A DNA stretch of 64,000 nucleotides from positions 124,001 to 188,000 of the forward strand of contig JAQMWT010000314.1 of the NCBI GenBank assembly GCA_029834535.1, in the 5' to 3' direction. The notes beneath the pieces are model-generated. The model made no database searches and was not told the DNA's origin. It saw only the letters and a list, made by a program, of their open reading frames with translations. Source of the DNA: Chrysophaeum taylorii (Eukaryota; Sar; Pelagophyceae; Pelagomonadales; Pelagomonadaceae). The stretch's first letter is position 1. Each line of letters begins with the position of its first letter. A program made the position numbers and the translations under genes. Shown here one piece after another: positions 9,362 through 18,588 of the stretch.

Positions 9362-11227
9362 TCAGTAGTAGCCGGCGGCGGCCGCGGGCGCGGGAGGTGT
9401 CGCGAAGGAGGAGGCAGCCAGACCGCCACCAAGAGGGGTTGCCGAGAAGCCGCCGAGGGTGTCCTCGTCGGTGAGGTTGCGCGCCGAGCTGAGGGAGTCG
9501 TCCGCGTAGCGCTCGAAGTACGCGGCGGCGGGGTCGCCCGCGGGCACCGCGTCGTCGTCGTCGTCGTCGTCGTCTTGGCGTGGAGTCGGGTCGTTTCTTT
9601 TTCCCCCCTCCCCCACCAGAGGAGGAGGAGGAGGAGGAGAAGAACGAGAAGGGCGACTCGGAGTACCACCTCGCTTTTTGGCCGCCGAGAGACGGCGGGT
9701 TGTGGACCGCGGGGGTACGTAGTCGTCGTCGTCCGGGGAGACGAGGTTGGCCGATCCGTAGACAGCGTCGCGACGGGACTGGTGCTCGTTGAGCTCCGAG
9801 TTGAGGTACTGGATGACCTGCTGATTATTTTCGAGAAGCTCGGCGGCGTCGACGAGCTTAGCCCTCGCGTCCTGCAGATCCGTCTCGAGCGAGACGCGGC
9901 GGTCCTTTTCGCGCGAGAGGTCGGCCTCGAGGAGTTGGCGCTTGTGTTTTTCGTCGTCGACGCTTTTAGCGAGGTCTTCGGCGCGTTTCTCGAGCTGCCT
10001 CGCGACGTCCGTCTTGAGCCTGAGCTTGGCGGCGAGGGCGCGCGCCTGGTCCGAGAGTTTCTCGATGATAGAATTGCCGCGGCGGATCTCCGAGCCCGCC
10101 TGCTGGAGCTGGTCGTCGCGCTTCTTGAGCTGCTTGGCGGCCTTGTCCGCCGCTTCCTTCGCGAGGCGGCCCGCGTTCTCGGCCGCGGCCCGCAGCGCGT
10201 CGGCGCGGGTTATCGCTTGCTGCGCGTCGTCGGCGCGCTGCGTCGCCGCGGCCAGTCGGACCTCGGCCGCGTGGCGCGCGGCCTCGGCGGTGTCGCGGTC
10301 GGCGTCGGCGGCGAGGCGCGCCGCGCGCTCCGTCTCGGCGCTCGACTCGGCCCTGTCGCGGCGCTCGGTCGAGACACCCAGCAACCGTTCGAGGTCCGCG
10401 CGCCTCGCCTCGGCCTCGCGGGCCTCCGCCGAAACCGCGGCGAGGCGCTCCTTCGCGACCCCCAACTCCTCCTGGAGCTTGCCGACGGCCGCCGCCGTAC
10501 TTTTTCTCATTTCTTCGGTCGCGGCGTCGCGCGCGTCGCGCTCGGCGTCCAACGCGCGTCGGTGCGAGTCGGCCGCCCGCGCCGCGCTGGCTAGAAACGA
10601 CGCCTCGAGGTCCGAGGCCTCGCGCTGGCGGCGGACCTCCGCCTCCCCGAGCCTTGCTTTGGCGTCGGCTAGGTCGGCGCTCGCGGCGGCGAGGAGCGCC
10701 GTAGTTTCTTCCAACGTCCCGCTCGCGTCCCGCTCGCGACGCGAGGTCTGCGCCAGGCGACCCGCGAGGTACGCCTTGACCGCCGCGTCGTCGCCCGCCC
10801 GCACCTCGAGCGACACGTGCGTCACCTGCTTGAAACGGTTCGCCTCGATCACCGACAACCGGCTCCGCTCGAGGGCTATGCTGAACTTCGAGTCGCCGCG
10901 CCCTCCTTCCGTGCACCGCGCCAACAGCTCGATGAAGTGCCTCGGGAAGCTCCCAAAGTCCACCAGGAGCGCGAGCTCGCGCCGGAGTTCGTGGAAGTCC
11001 CCCTCCCCCACGTCGAGGGAGTACAAAAAGTATGGGTCGCTCTCGTCGCACACTTCTAGATGCAACACTTTCTCGCGCCCGCGCTCGTCGTCCCGCTGAA
11101 CCACCGTCGTCGTCGCCGGGACCCGCGACCCCGTCAGGAGCCGCACAGTCAGCGCCTTTTCCTCCTCCCCCGACCGCACGGGCAGCACCGCATCAAACAA
11201 GGGACGCTCTCGTTCGAGTTCGAGCAT
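9362..11227 (-). CDS. SAS6: SAS-6, centriolar cartwheel protein
   Basis: 621-residue protein with the two-part SAS-6 plan. Residues about 10-160 form the N-terminal globular (PISA/SAS6_N) domain. Its conserved strings include DPYFLYSLDVGEGDFHELR, LLVDFGSFPRHFIELL and FSIALERSRLSVIEANRFK. The Phe at about 132 in NRFKQVTHVSL corresponds to the family's head-to-head oligomerisation residue. Residues about 160-530 form a long Ala/Arg/Glu coiled coil, ending with the conserved QVIQYLNSELNEHQ segment. The C-terminus is disordered, Ser/Pro/Asp-rich. In the known family, coiled-coil dimers join through the heads into the nine-fold cartwheel hub that templates centrioles and basal bodies. Its presence implies the organism builds centrioles or flagella. 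ATG at 11227; single exon. Confidence 0.93.
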   Translation of the reverse strand: MLELERERPLFDAVLPVRSGEEEKALTVRLLTGSRVPATTTVVQRDDERGREKVLHLEVCDESDPYFLYSLDVGEGDFHELRRELALLVDFGSFPRHFIELLARCTEGGRGDSKFSIALERSRLSVIEANRFKQVTHVSLEVRAGDDAAVKAYLAGRLAQTSRRERDASGTLEETTALLAAASADLADAKARLGEAEVRRQREASDLEASFLASAARAADSHRRALDAERDARDAATEEMRKSTAAAVGKLQEELGVAKERLAAVSAEAREAEARRADLERLLGVSTERRDRAESSAETERAARLAADADRDTAEAARHAAEVRLAAATQRADDAQQAITRADALRAAAENAGRLAKEAADKAAKQLKKRDDQLQQAGSEIRRGNSIIEKLSDQARALAAKLRLKTDVARQLEKRAEDLAKSVDDEKHKRQLLEADLSREKDRRVSLETDLQDARAKLVDAAELLENNQQVIQYLNSELNEHQSRRDAVYGSANLVSPDDDDYVPPRSTTRRLSAAKKRGGTPSRPSRSSPPPPPPLVGEGGKRNDPTPRQDDDDDDDDAVPAGDPAAAYFERYADDSLSSARNLTDEDTLGGFSATPLGGGLAASSFATPPAPAAAAGYY

Positions 11228-11340
11228 TTGAATTTCAAACCAAGGGTTTACTTACTTACCGGAGTGGCACCTGGGCACTATTTATTGAACGGCGCTATAT
11301 TATATTGCCAAAAATATAATATCGTTGTTTTTTCGTTTTA
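11228..11340. promoter_or_regulatory. SAS-6 upstream region
   Basis: About 110 bases between the SAS-6 start and the Helitron 5' end. It is AT-rich, with TATATTATAT around 11296-11306, in contrast to the GC-rich genes. The Helitron insertion therefore sits directly behind the promoter. No defined motif is claimed beyond the AT-rich stretch. Confidence 0.35.
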
Positions 11341-12389
11341 TCCTAACTACTAATCGACAGATGTTTGTCTGTCTGTCTGTTTGTTTGTTTGTCTGTCTGT
11401 TTGTCCCTCGATTTAGGGTAAGGATCAGGTAGGCGCGAGAGTAAGGATCAGGTAGAAGCGAGAGCCAGACAGTGATCCTCCAAGCCGTCTACGGCGACCT
11501 CGCAGACTATTTCCACGACCCGCGGCGGCTCTTTCAGCGCGCCATTCTCACGCCCCGTCGAAACGATGTTGTCGATGCTGACAACGCGCGCATGACCGCG
11601 GCCTTTTTTTCCCGAAGACGAGGCGTCGGAGTTCTTTTCGGCCGACTAGGTTGGGTCGGAAGCCGACGCCTCGCTCTTTACAGTCGAGTTTTCAACTCCC
11701 TGACAACCAACGGCATGCTGACTTTGATCGCGAGCTTAAAGTCTTCGCAACCTCGACCCGTCGCACGGCCACTGCAACGGTACCAGATACATGATCGATC
11801 GTGTCGTTGTCACCGAGGCTCCTCCAACCTGTATCCCGTAAGGCCCGCCGACGCCAAACGATCACCAAGAGCCAGGGCCAGACGCCCCGCGAGGTCGGCG
11901 TCCTCTTGCCCACAAGCCCGTCTTCTGTCACGTCCAGCTCTACGTGGCTCTCTGTCGATCGGCAACCCCGAGAATATGCTCTTCTGAGTCGACGACTCCA
12001 CCCTACCTCACACGTGCTCCGCAATACCGATAAGCCCCCTCCCGGCGTCTACACGCGCACTGTAGGTGAACTTACTGGGACCAGGTGAACTAACTGGGGT
12101 TTGAGATTGGGATAGGTGAATATAGTGACCAGGTGAACTTACTGGGACCAGGTGAACATACTGGGGTTTTAGAGCAAAGGGTTTTTAGAGTAAGCTCACT
12201 CAAAGGTAGGCGGCGCGTGCGGATCGAAGCAGCTTAGATTGGCGGAGGCGAGAGCGACGAGCTCAAAGGAGTTGGTGTGAGCTAGGTGAACTTACTGACC
12301 AGGTGAACTTATATGAAACTTACTGGGAACCAGGTGAACTTACTGGGGTTAGAGATTGGGACTAGGTGAACTTACTGGCCTGCACTTGT
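11341..12389 (+). mobile_element. Helitron, internally deleted, copy 1
   Basis: 1049-base element sharing exact ends with copies at 16712-17757 and 34746-36585. The 5' end is TCCTAACTACTAATCGACAG followed by a GTCT/GTTT-rich tract. The 3' end is GGCCTGCACTTGT, preceded by a cluster of AGGTGAACTTACTGGGACC repeats. The centre (about 11472-12000) encodes the decayed end of a Pif1-type helicase as found in Helitron Rep/Hel proteins: DPRRLFQRAILTPRRNDVV, then SLTTNGM, then KSQGQTPREVGVL. The 5' TC and insertion after an A fit Helitrons. The 3' end lacks the canonical CTRR. Frameshifts and loss of the Rep domain make it non-autonomous. Confidence 0.8.
12063..12380 (+). repeat. Minisatellite in the Helitron 3' region
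   Basis: Repeated units of about 19-20 bases (AGGTGAACTTACTGGGACC and variants), interrupted by unique spacers. The same cluster is present in Helitron copies 2 and 3, so it is part of the element's 3' subterminal region. Confidence 0.8.
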
Positions 12390-12473
12390 ATTGATATTAT
12401 ATGGATGCCATTTTTTTTTTTAAACAACGCCTATACAAAATTAGACAAACCAACCAACAGCCGAACTTCTTCT

Positions 12474-13646
12474 TCATATCTCGGAAATGTCGAGCACTAC
12501 GGCGACGAAGGAGGCGTCATCGGTGACTGACTGCTGCTGGGTCTTCGTAGTCGGAGCGTACGGCTGGTCGAGAGGGGGCTCGTCCTCGTCGTGGCAGTTG
12601 CTCAGCGTCTGCGTGAGGAAGTCGCCGGGCTCCTCAGTGCACTTGTTGAGGAGGCGGAGGTTGACATAGATAAAAGAGAAGGCGATGGAAGGTGAGGGTG
12701 TAGAAGCGGTTGCGCGTCTTGGTAAGGATGAGCTTGTGGGTCTTGCAGACTCGCTCGACGTCGGCAGACTCGACAGTCATCTCGTCGATGCGGATGGCGA
12801 TGCGGGTGATCAATCTTTGGGAATTGCTTGATGCCGGTGAGTCGCCAGTCGTCGGCGACGGACATCATCCGCGACTGCTTGAAGATCTCGCGCTCGGTGG
12901 ACGTTTTCTTGAATCGCATGTCGGCGGGCGGTTTGATGAGGGACTGCTCGCGTTCGATGAGCGCGCCCCACTGGCCCCGGCGGAGAGCGATCTGCTTGAG
13001 CTCGGTCAAGGCCACCTCGCGGCGATCAGCAGAGTCTGGGTAGAACCGCTCGATTATCTTGATGCCGTGGTCTTTCTTCCCAGTCTGTCACGTTCAAAAG
13101 CTCATCGTACGTCGGCGTTGTGAACGGGACTACCAGCCAGGCGAAGATATGCAGCGAGTCCAGAAGACCAACCTACCGCGATGGAGAACGGGAGAGCGCA
13201 TCCGACAACGAACTTGGTGATCGTCGCGGTGATGCGCTGTGCACGCGCGTCGTCACAACGGTCAAAGCAGCCAGTGTGTTACCCGGGCCTGCTTACTCTT
13301 ACTGCTCGCGGCTGGCTCGGACTCGGCTGTTAGCTTAGAGGGGATCGATTCAGACATGGCGCATGTCACCAGTTCCGTGGCCCTCTTCTCCATAGTGCTC
13401 AAAAAGGCCCGCGTCTTCGTCGTACTGGCGGACTTGGCGACGGCGATTTTGACCTCATCAGTAGTAAACTTGCACCCAACAATATGAGGGATCCGCCCAG
13501 TACGACGCCGTCCATGTCTGCGTCTCCTTCGAATAGGTGCAGCCATGCGCCGCACAAGAAAACGTGGTTTGATTCTCGGAATTCGTAGGTCCCTTCACGA
13601 CGTAGTCCGCGACGATGCTCTTTTTGCGACCAACCTTCGGCGCCAT
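12474..13646 (-). pseudogene. Relic of a BED-finger transposase-like gene
   Basis: Minus-strand, multi-frame remains of one protein. The start at 13646 reads GRKKSIVADYVVKGP, with a Cys-His pair (SCAAHGC) like a BED zinc finger. It continues in another frame as GRIPHIVGCKF and AFLSTMEKRATELVTC, then PTYDELLNVTDWEE (about 13110). ELKQIALRRGQWGALIERE follows near 13000, and the end is SFIYVNLRLLNKCTEEPGDF and VVLDISEI with a TGA at 12474-12476. The finger plus a C-terminal INLRLL-like segment recalls hAT-type transposases, but no DDE core was confirmed. At least three frameshifts. Inverted ends were not identified. Confidence 0.45.
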
Positions 13647-14642
13647 CGACGCAACCGCCTCTCAAAAGTACTCGACAACCAAGTACTGACGCGCTGAGAG
13701 GGTTTTCAAAGCAAAAATTGAAAAAATACAAACGAAACGATATAATATTAAGATAATACCGATATAAAACGAAATTATATTTTGGCCCGTTATAAAAACG
13801 TTTAAAGCTGTTCAATACTGGGGACATAACACTGTAGGGTGCGAGGATGGATGACGTTCAGCCTACAATGCTGTAAAATCCCAAATGTAGGTTTCTCGGA
13901 CAATTAATAATAATAGGGAAAAGTCAAGTTTCCAACCACCATATATGTTTGGTCACCGTAAACCCTCAACAAGTTTGGTCACTTAAGTTTAGTCAATCCG
14001 TATCTTGGCTGACTAAACTTGTACTCTTAGAGAGCAAACATACTGTTCGCTGACAAAACAAGGCCCGCCGTGATCAAGCTTTCAGCGGTTCTGTGTGTCG
14101 CATTGAGACTCCGGAGCGTCCTTCGACTTCGAAACGAACACGGTATCGATGCGGGTTTCGTCGCTCAGGTCGAGCGGGAGCGTGGTGGTAACACGCCGAC
14201 GTCGGTTGACCACGACGCCGAGAAAGAAAACAAGAAATCGCGTGCCCAGACGAAGGTAAACGACTATGAGAGATCGCCGAGTACGCTGTCGCAGCTCAGA
14301 GCGCGCAAATGCGAGGCTCCACTTTACTCGATCTAACCAAGATGCCAAGTTCAGCATGTGTGTTCTCGAGGCCGACTTGCAGCAGATGATGTTCGACACG
14401 GGCGGCAAGTTGATGGTATGTACAACATGGTCTACAGCGCGACAGCGCTGTCGTTCAAGTGCTATATGCAAGATGCAGCTTTTATGTGCGTGCTGGTCGT
14501 TGTGATGTGCAAGTAGACAATACCGTCACGTGTGCTAAAAGGCACACCTGCTCCGAACCTGCTTGCCGACAAAGATCCAGCTATCGCGCGAAGCACTTCT
14601 GCGAGGCCGTGTCGGTCCTCATCAAGGGCTTTATGGAGGGCA
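13647..14642. other. AT-rich intergenic DNA with TTTGGTCA-type repeats
   Basis: AT-rich from about 13690 to 13930, then short dispersed copies of TTTGGTCA/CAAACTTG (13945-14045). No supported gene; the small frames after 14070 show no recognisable motif, although the stretch ending at the SINE insertion (14643) may be a decayed coding sequence. Confidence 0.4.
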
Positions 14643-14655
14643 AGTCAGGCGGCTC

Positions 14656-14944
14656 GGTGACCGGTTAGCACCCGGAAAGTCCGCGCTGGGATGGGGTTCG
14701 CTCGGTTGGGCAGAGCGCGACGGACAGGTCGATTGTTCGTGGACCAACACGTCCGCGGCCTGCGACACTTTTGCACGACCTCGCACAAGACCGCGCAGTG
14801 GCGGTCCACCATCAACAAGTCCGTCCTCGTCCCTCGCCTCTGCCCCAACTGCGTGATTTTCCTCCGTGATTCCGTACCGGCTCCTGCCGCTCCGGCCTGG
14901 CTCCCATGCTCGGGAGAGGTCTGAAGTTAGTTAGTTAGTTAGTC
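14656..14944 (+). mobile_element. SINE-like element, copy 2, with 13-bp target duplication
   Basis: About 289 bases, nearly identical over its length to the 3' three quarters of copy 3. It ends in an (AGTT)n tail. It is bounded by the direct repeat AGTCAGGCGGCTC at 14643-14655 and again at 14945-14957, a target-site duplication typical of LINE-mobilised SINEs. 5' truncated by about 90 bases relative to copy 3. Confidence 0.85.
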
Positions 14945-14957
14945 AGTCAGGCGGCTC

Positions 14958-16406
14958 TTCTCGGCATATGCGTTTGATAGACATCTGCAACAATGTCATC
15001 CGCTAAAGGCACGAGATGACGAACCGGGATCGTTCGCTGTAGTCTGTCATAAACATCGAACTAATAAGGCGCATCCGAATAATCTTGGGCGACGAAACAG
15101 CGTGGTATCAGCGTTGTCTTGCGCAGGCCTTGTTTGTATATGTTGCTCTGCGAGTGTTCGCATGTTGATGCGCGTGTATGGTCAAACTTGGAGGCATTCA
15201 ATTTGGTGTGATCAAATTTCGAACAATCACATCAAACTTGTCGTATTTTAGACTCGTACTGATGACTGGGTTAGAATTACAGGGGTGGTGTCGGCGATCT
15301 TCCGGAACGAGGCTGTCGACGTCTTGACATCCCTTCGCGCCGCAGCTTGTATTTGCCGACTTTCTCGTACAGTGCTCGACGGTGCGGCAGCAGCTCCCGG
15401 GGAGATCTTGCGGCAGGGCGGGGTTGTCGAGATGCGCGAGGAGGAGGAGGATAAGGAGGTGTTCTCTTACGGTCGTGCGAGTTGTTTATGCTGGCGTAAC
15501 GGCACGTGCTCGCGTTGCCGTCCCATGATCAAGCTGGACAGCTAACTCCGGATCGGGTACGCGACGGTGAGGAACTCCTGAACGTGGTCCTGTACGGTCC
15601 CGCACAAGTGTGGGACTACAATCTTTGGGTTCTCGAGGGGCGTTGCTCGCACAGTTTCTCGAGGTCGTCGAGTTTCGCGTTCTCGACCCCGAGTCGATTA
15701 TCAAAGACGCTCCCTCTCGGATTTTGGGATGCAGAATGCGGTGATCCGTCTCACGCAGTAAGTCTGGTGTCCGATGTCCGCTTGTTGCTGAAGAATGACG
15801 CACGACCACGGCAACACCACCATGGAGAGTCGCGGTTTGGGTGGCTTCTACGAACGATGGAAGGTACGAGAATGGGCCCAGCTTAAATACGCCAAGCCGT
15901 GGGAATCTGCTCTCGAGGCCGCGCTTCGCTACCCGCTCTCCTTGCGTATCGCCGCGCTGTCTTAGGATGGACCTCCTTCTAAGGCGGTCATGGGAGGGTG
16001 CCCATGCCGCGCGTGTAACGCGACGGTAGATTCTGCGTGGCTGCAGCACCTAGCTCTCGTTTTTAAAGCATTTTCGCACCAAAAGCGCTCACGCGCCCCC
16101 TTGAAAAGCCTTCTTAAGTTTTATTTAAAAAGCCGAAGTTTGGTCAATACTGTGGATGTTTGAGGAGTAGTGATCAAACTTGTTGACCAAACTTACAAGG
16201 AAATTAATCAAACTTGAAGAGTTGATTGATCAAACTTAATGCAACTTTGGAGTGACCAAACTTAACTGACAAAACTTCTATGGAAAGTGACCACACTTGT
16301 GAGTTTTTCCTTAATCATACATAAAAATCGAGCAAACATGAAAGAAATTCACCAAACTTTTTGACCAAACTTGACCGATCCCATAATAATAATATTAACA
16401 GCTTGT
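14958..16406. other. Gene-free DNA with CAAACTTG/TTTGGTCA repeats
   Basis: No supported gene. Between about 15180-15240 and 16130-16380 there are many scattered copies of CAAACTTG, ACCAAACTT and TTGATCAAA in both orientations, giving an irregular repeat field. The middle (15285-16050) has open frames on both strands without recognisable motifs. Confidence 0.45.
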
Positions 16407-16494
16407 ACACAGGGGTATATATAGCCCCGGTCCTGGTGTGCGCGAGTGCCCGGGGCGTGTGTGCGAGTGCCCGGGGCTATATATACCCCTGTGT
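16407..16494. repeat. Large hairpin: 24-bp perfect inverted repeat with repeats in the loop
   Basis: Left arm 16407-16430 (starting ACACAGGGGTAT) and right arm 16471-16494 are exact reverse complements. Each arm contains TATATATA flanked by GGGG/CCCC blocks. The 40-base loop holds two direct copies of a GCGAGTGCCCGGGGC unit. This could be a foldback or MITE-like element, or a structured RNA if transcribed. Confidence 0.9.
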
Positions 16495-16711
16495 TGTAGC
16501 CTTGTGAGGAAGCTATGACACTTACCCCTGCACCTCGTATCCAGTATCCCTACGTCATTCCCTTATCGCTAGAGTAACGCCCCATTTCAGTTCTCAAATC
16601 CCCATTTCAGTTCTCACAACCCTAGAAGCAAAAGGGGAAATTTTTGTCGAATATGCGGGTTTGCGAATCGAGGATTTTGGGGGGGGGGGGTGATTTGGGG
16701 GGTATATGAAG

Positions 16712-17757
16712 TCCTAACTACTAATCGACAGATGTTTGTCTGTCTGTCTGTTTGTTTGTCTGTCTGTCCCTCGATTTAGGGTAAGGATCAGGTAGGCGCG
16801 AGAGTAAGGATCAGGTAGGCGTGAGAGCCAGACAGTGATCCTCCAAGCCGTCTACGGCGACCTCGCAGACTATTTCCACGACCCGCGGCGGCTCTTTCAG
16901 CGCGCCATTCTCACGCCCCGTCGAAACGATGTTGTCGATGCTGACAACGCGCGCATGACCGCGGCCTTTTTTTCCCGGAGACGAGGCGTCGGAGTTCTTT
17001 TTTTCGGCCGACTAGGTTGGGTCGGAAGCCGACGCCTCGCTCTTTACAGTCGAGTTTTCGGGAACTCCCTGACAACCAACGGCATGCTGACTTTGATCGC
17101 GAGCTTAATGTCTTCGCAACCTCGACCCGTCGCACGGCCACTGCAACGGTACCAGATACATCATCGATCGCGTCGTTGTCACCGAGGCTCCTCCAACCTG
17201 TATCGCTTAAGGCCCAACAAGAGGGCAGACGCCCCGCAAGGTCGGCGTCCTCTTGCCCAAGCCCGTGTTCTGCCACGTCTACCTCTACGTGGCTCTCTGT
17301 CGATCGGCAACCCCGAGGATATCCTCTTCTGGGTCGACGACTCCACCCTGCCCCACACGTGCTGCGCAATACCGATAAGCCCCCTCCCGGCGTCTACACG
17401 CGCACTGTAGGTGAACTTACTGGGACCAGGTGAACTTACTGGGGTTGCAGATTGGGACTATGTGAACTTAGTGACCAGGTGAACTTACTGGGACCAAGTG
17501 AGCTTACTGGGGTTTTTAGAGTAAACTCGAAGGTTAGCGGCGTGTGCGGATCAAAGCAGCCTAGATTGGCGGGGGTGAGAGCGACGAGCTCGAAGGAGAG
17601 TGGGGTGAGTGGGTGTGAGCACGAGTGGGCTTACGCCGAATTTACTGGGGTTAGAGATTGGGACCAGGTGAACTTACTGGGACCAGGTGAACTTACTGGG
17701 GTTAGAGATTGGGACCAATAGGTGAACTTACTGGCGAACTTACTGGCCTGCACTTGT
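16712..17757 (+). mobile_element. Helitron, internally deleted, copy 2
   Basis: 1046 bases with the same ends and order as copy 1: the TCCTAACTACTAATCGACAG start, a GTCT/GTTT tract, the AGGATCAGGTAGGCG repeat, the helicase tail relic (from ATCCTCCAAGCC at about 16837), the AGGTGAACTTACTGG cluster and the GGCCTGCACTTGT end. The coding remains read DPRRLFQRAILTPRRNDVV and NSLTTNGM. It is a close sibling of copy 1 with small indels, so both descend from an already deleted parent. No target duplication. Confidence 0.8.
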
Positions 17758-18588
17758 TATAAACAAATCCGTTGTTACACAGCAATGTTTTCGGACTCGG
17801 ACAATAGAAATACTAACGAGACGAACCATAACGAACAATCAACTACAGAGAAATCTGATGCCTCTTAACCTTATCCGTCCGTCGAAAGCGTGATCTCTTC
17901 CTTACCCTTCTTCTTCCTTTTCTACACGGTCAATTAGTCCTCTGATTTGTGCTCAAGCTCATCATCATGGTCTAGCGCGTCCCGAGATATGTAGCACTAT
18001 ACACTTAACTTTTCTCGTGTAGTTCTAGATGCCGCCTGTCGTGTTCTGAGAATATAGGGAACATACCTTTCATTCCCCGAATTAACCTTCCAGACGTTTC
18101 ATGATGAGACGGGATGGTTCCCAGGTGACTTACCACTGCATGCTAAATTCTCTGCAGGTTATGGGCCCAGGCGGGTCCCTGAGAAGCCATGTGTTAAAGC
18201 GTGCACGTAACCTATGGGTTTTGGACTGTTACCGCGCCAGTCCAGCCTCGCCACGCAAACACGCTTGTTTATACAGCGCCATTACCATTGGGCTGTATAT
18301 AGCATATTTTGCACACGTGATCGTGTAACCTTGTGTGCACCTGTTCATAGTATCGTGTTGTCATGTCAATGTTGATGTGTGTGTAAGTTGGCTTCCCTGT
18401 ACTCTTGCACACATGTTATGGAATATTTTGGGTACGTCCACTCGTACATTCCGTGACAATGCACTTACCAAGCTCCTTGAGAGCACCAAAATAACCAGCT
18501 GCCATGAGTGACTACGCTTAGCGGCACTACTCTGGACTCACAGCTTGAAGAGTTGTCAAATAGACGTTTTTCCATCGATAACGCGTGA
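17758..18588. other. Intergenic upstream of the gag-protease element
   Basis: Moderately AT-rich, without a supported gene. It may include the 5' LTR and leader of the gag-protease element that starts near 18589, but no matching 3' LTR was found in the window to prove it. Confidence 0.4.

Noticed and set aside
9335-10594. 419-codon open frame on the plus strand
   Set aside because: Antisense shadow of the SAS-6 coiled coil; Arg/Val-rich composition typical of GC-rich antisense frames.
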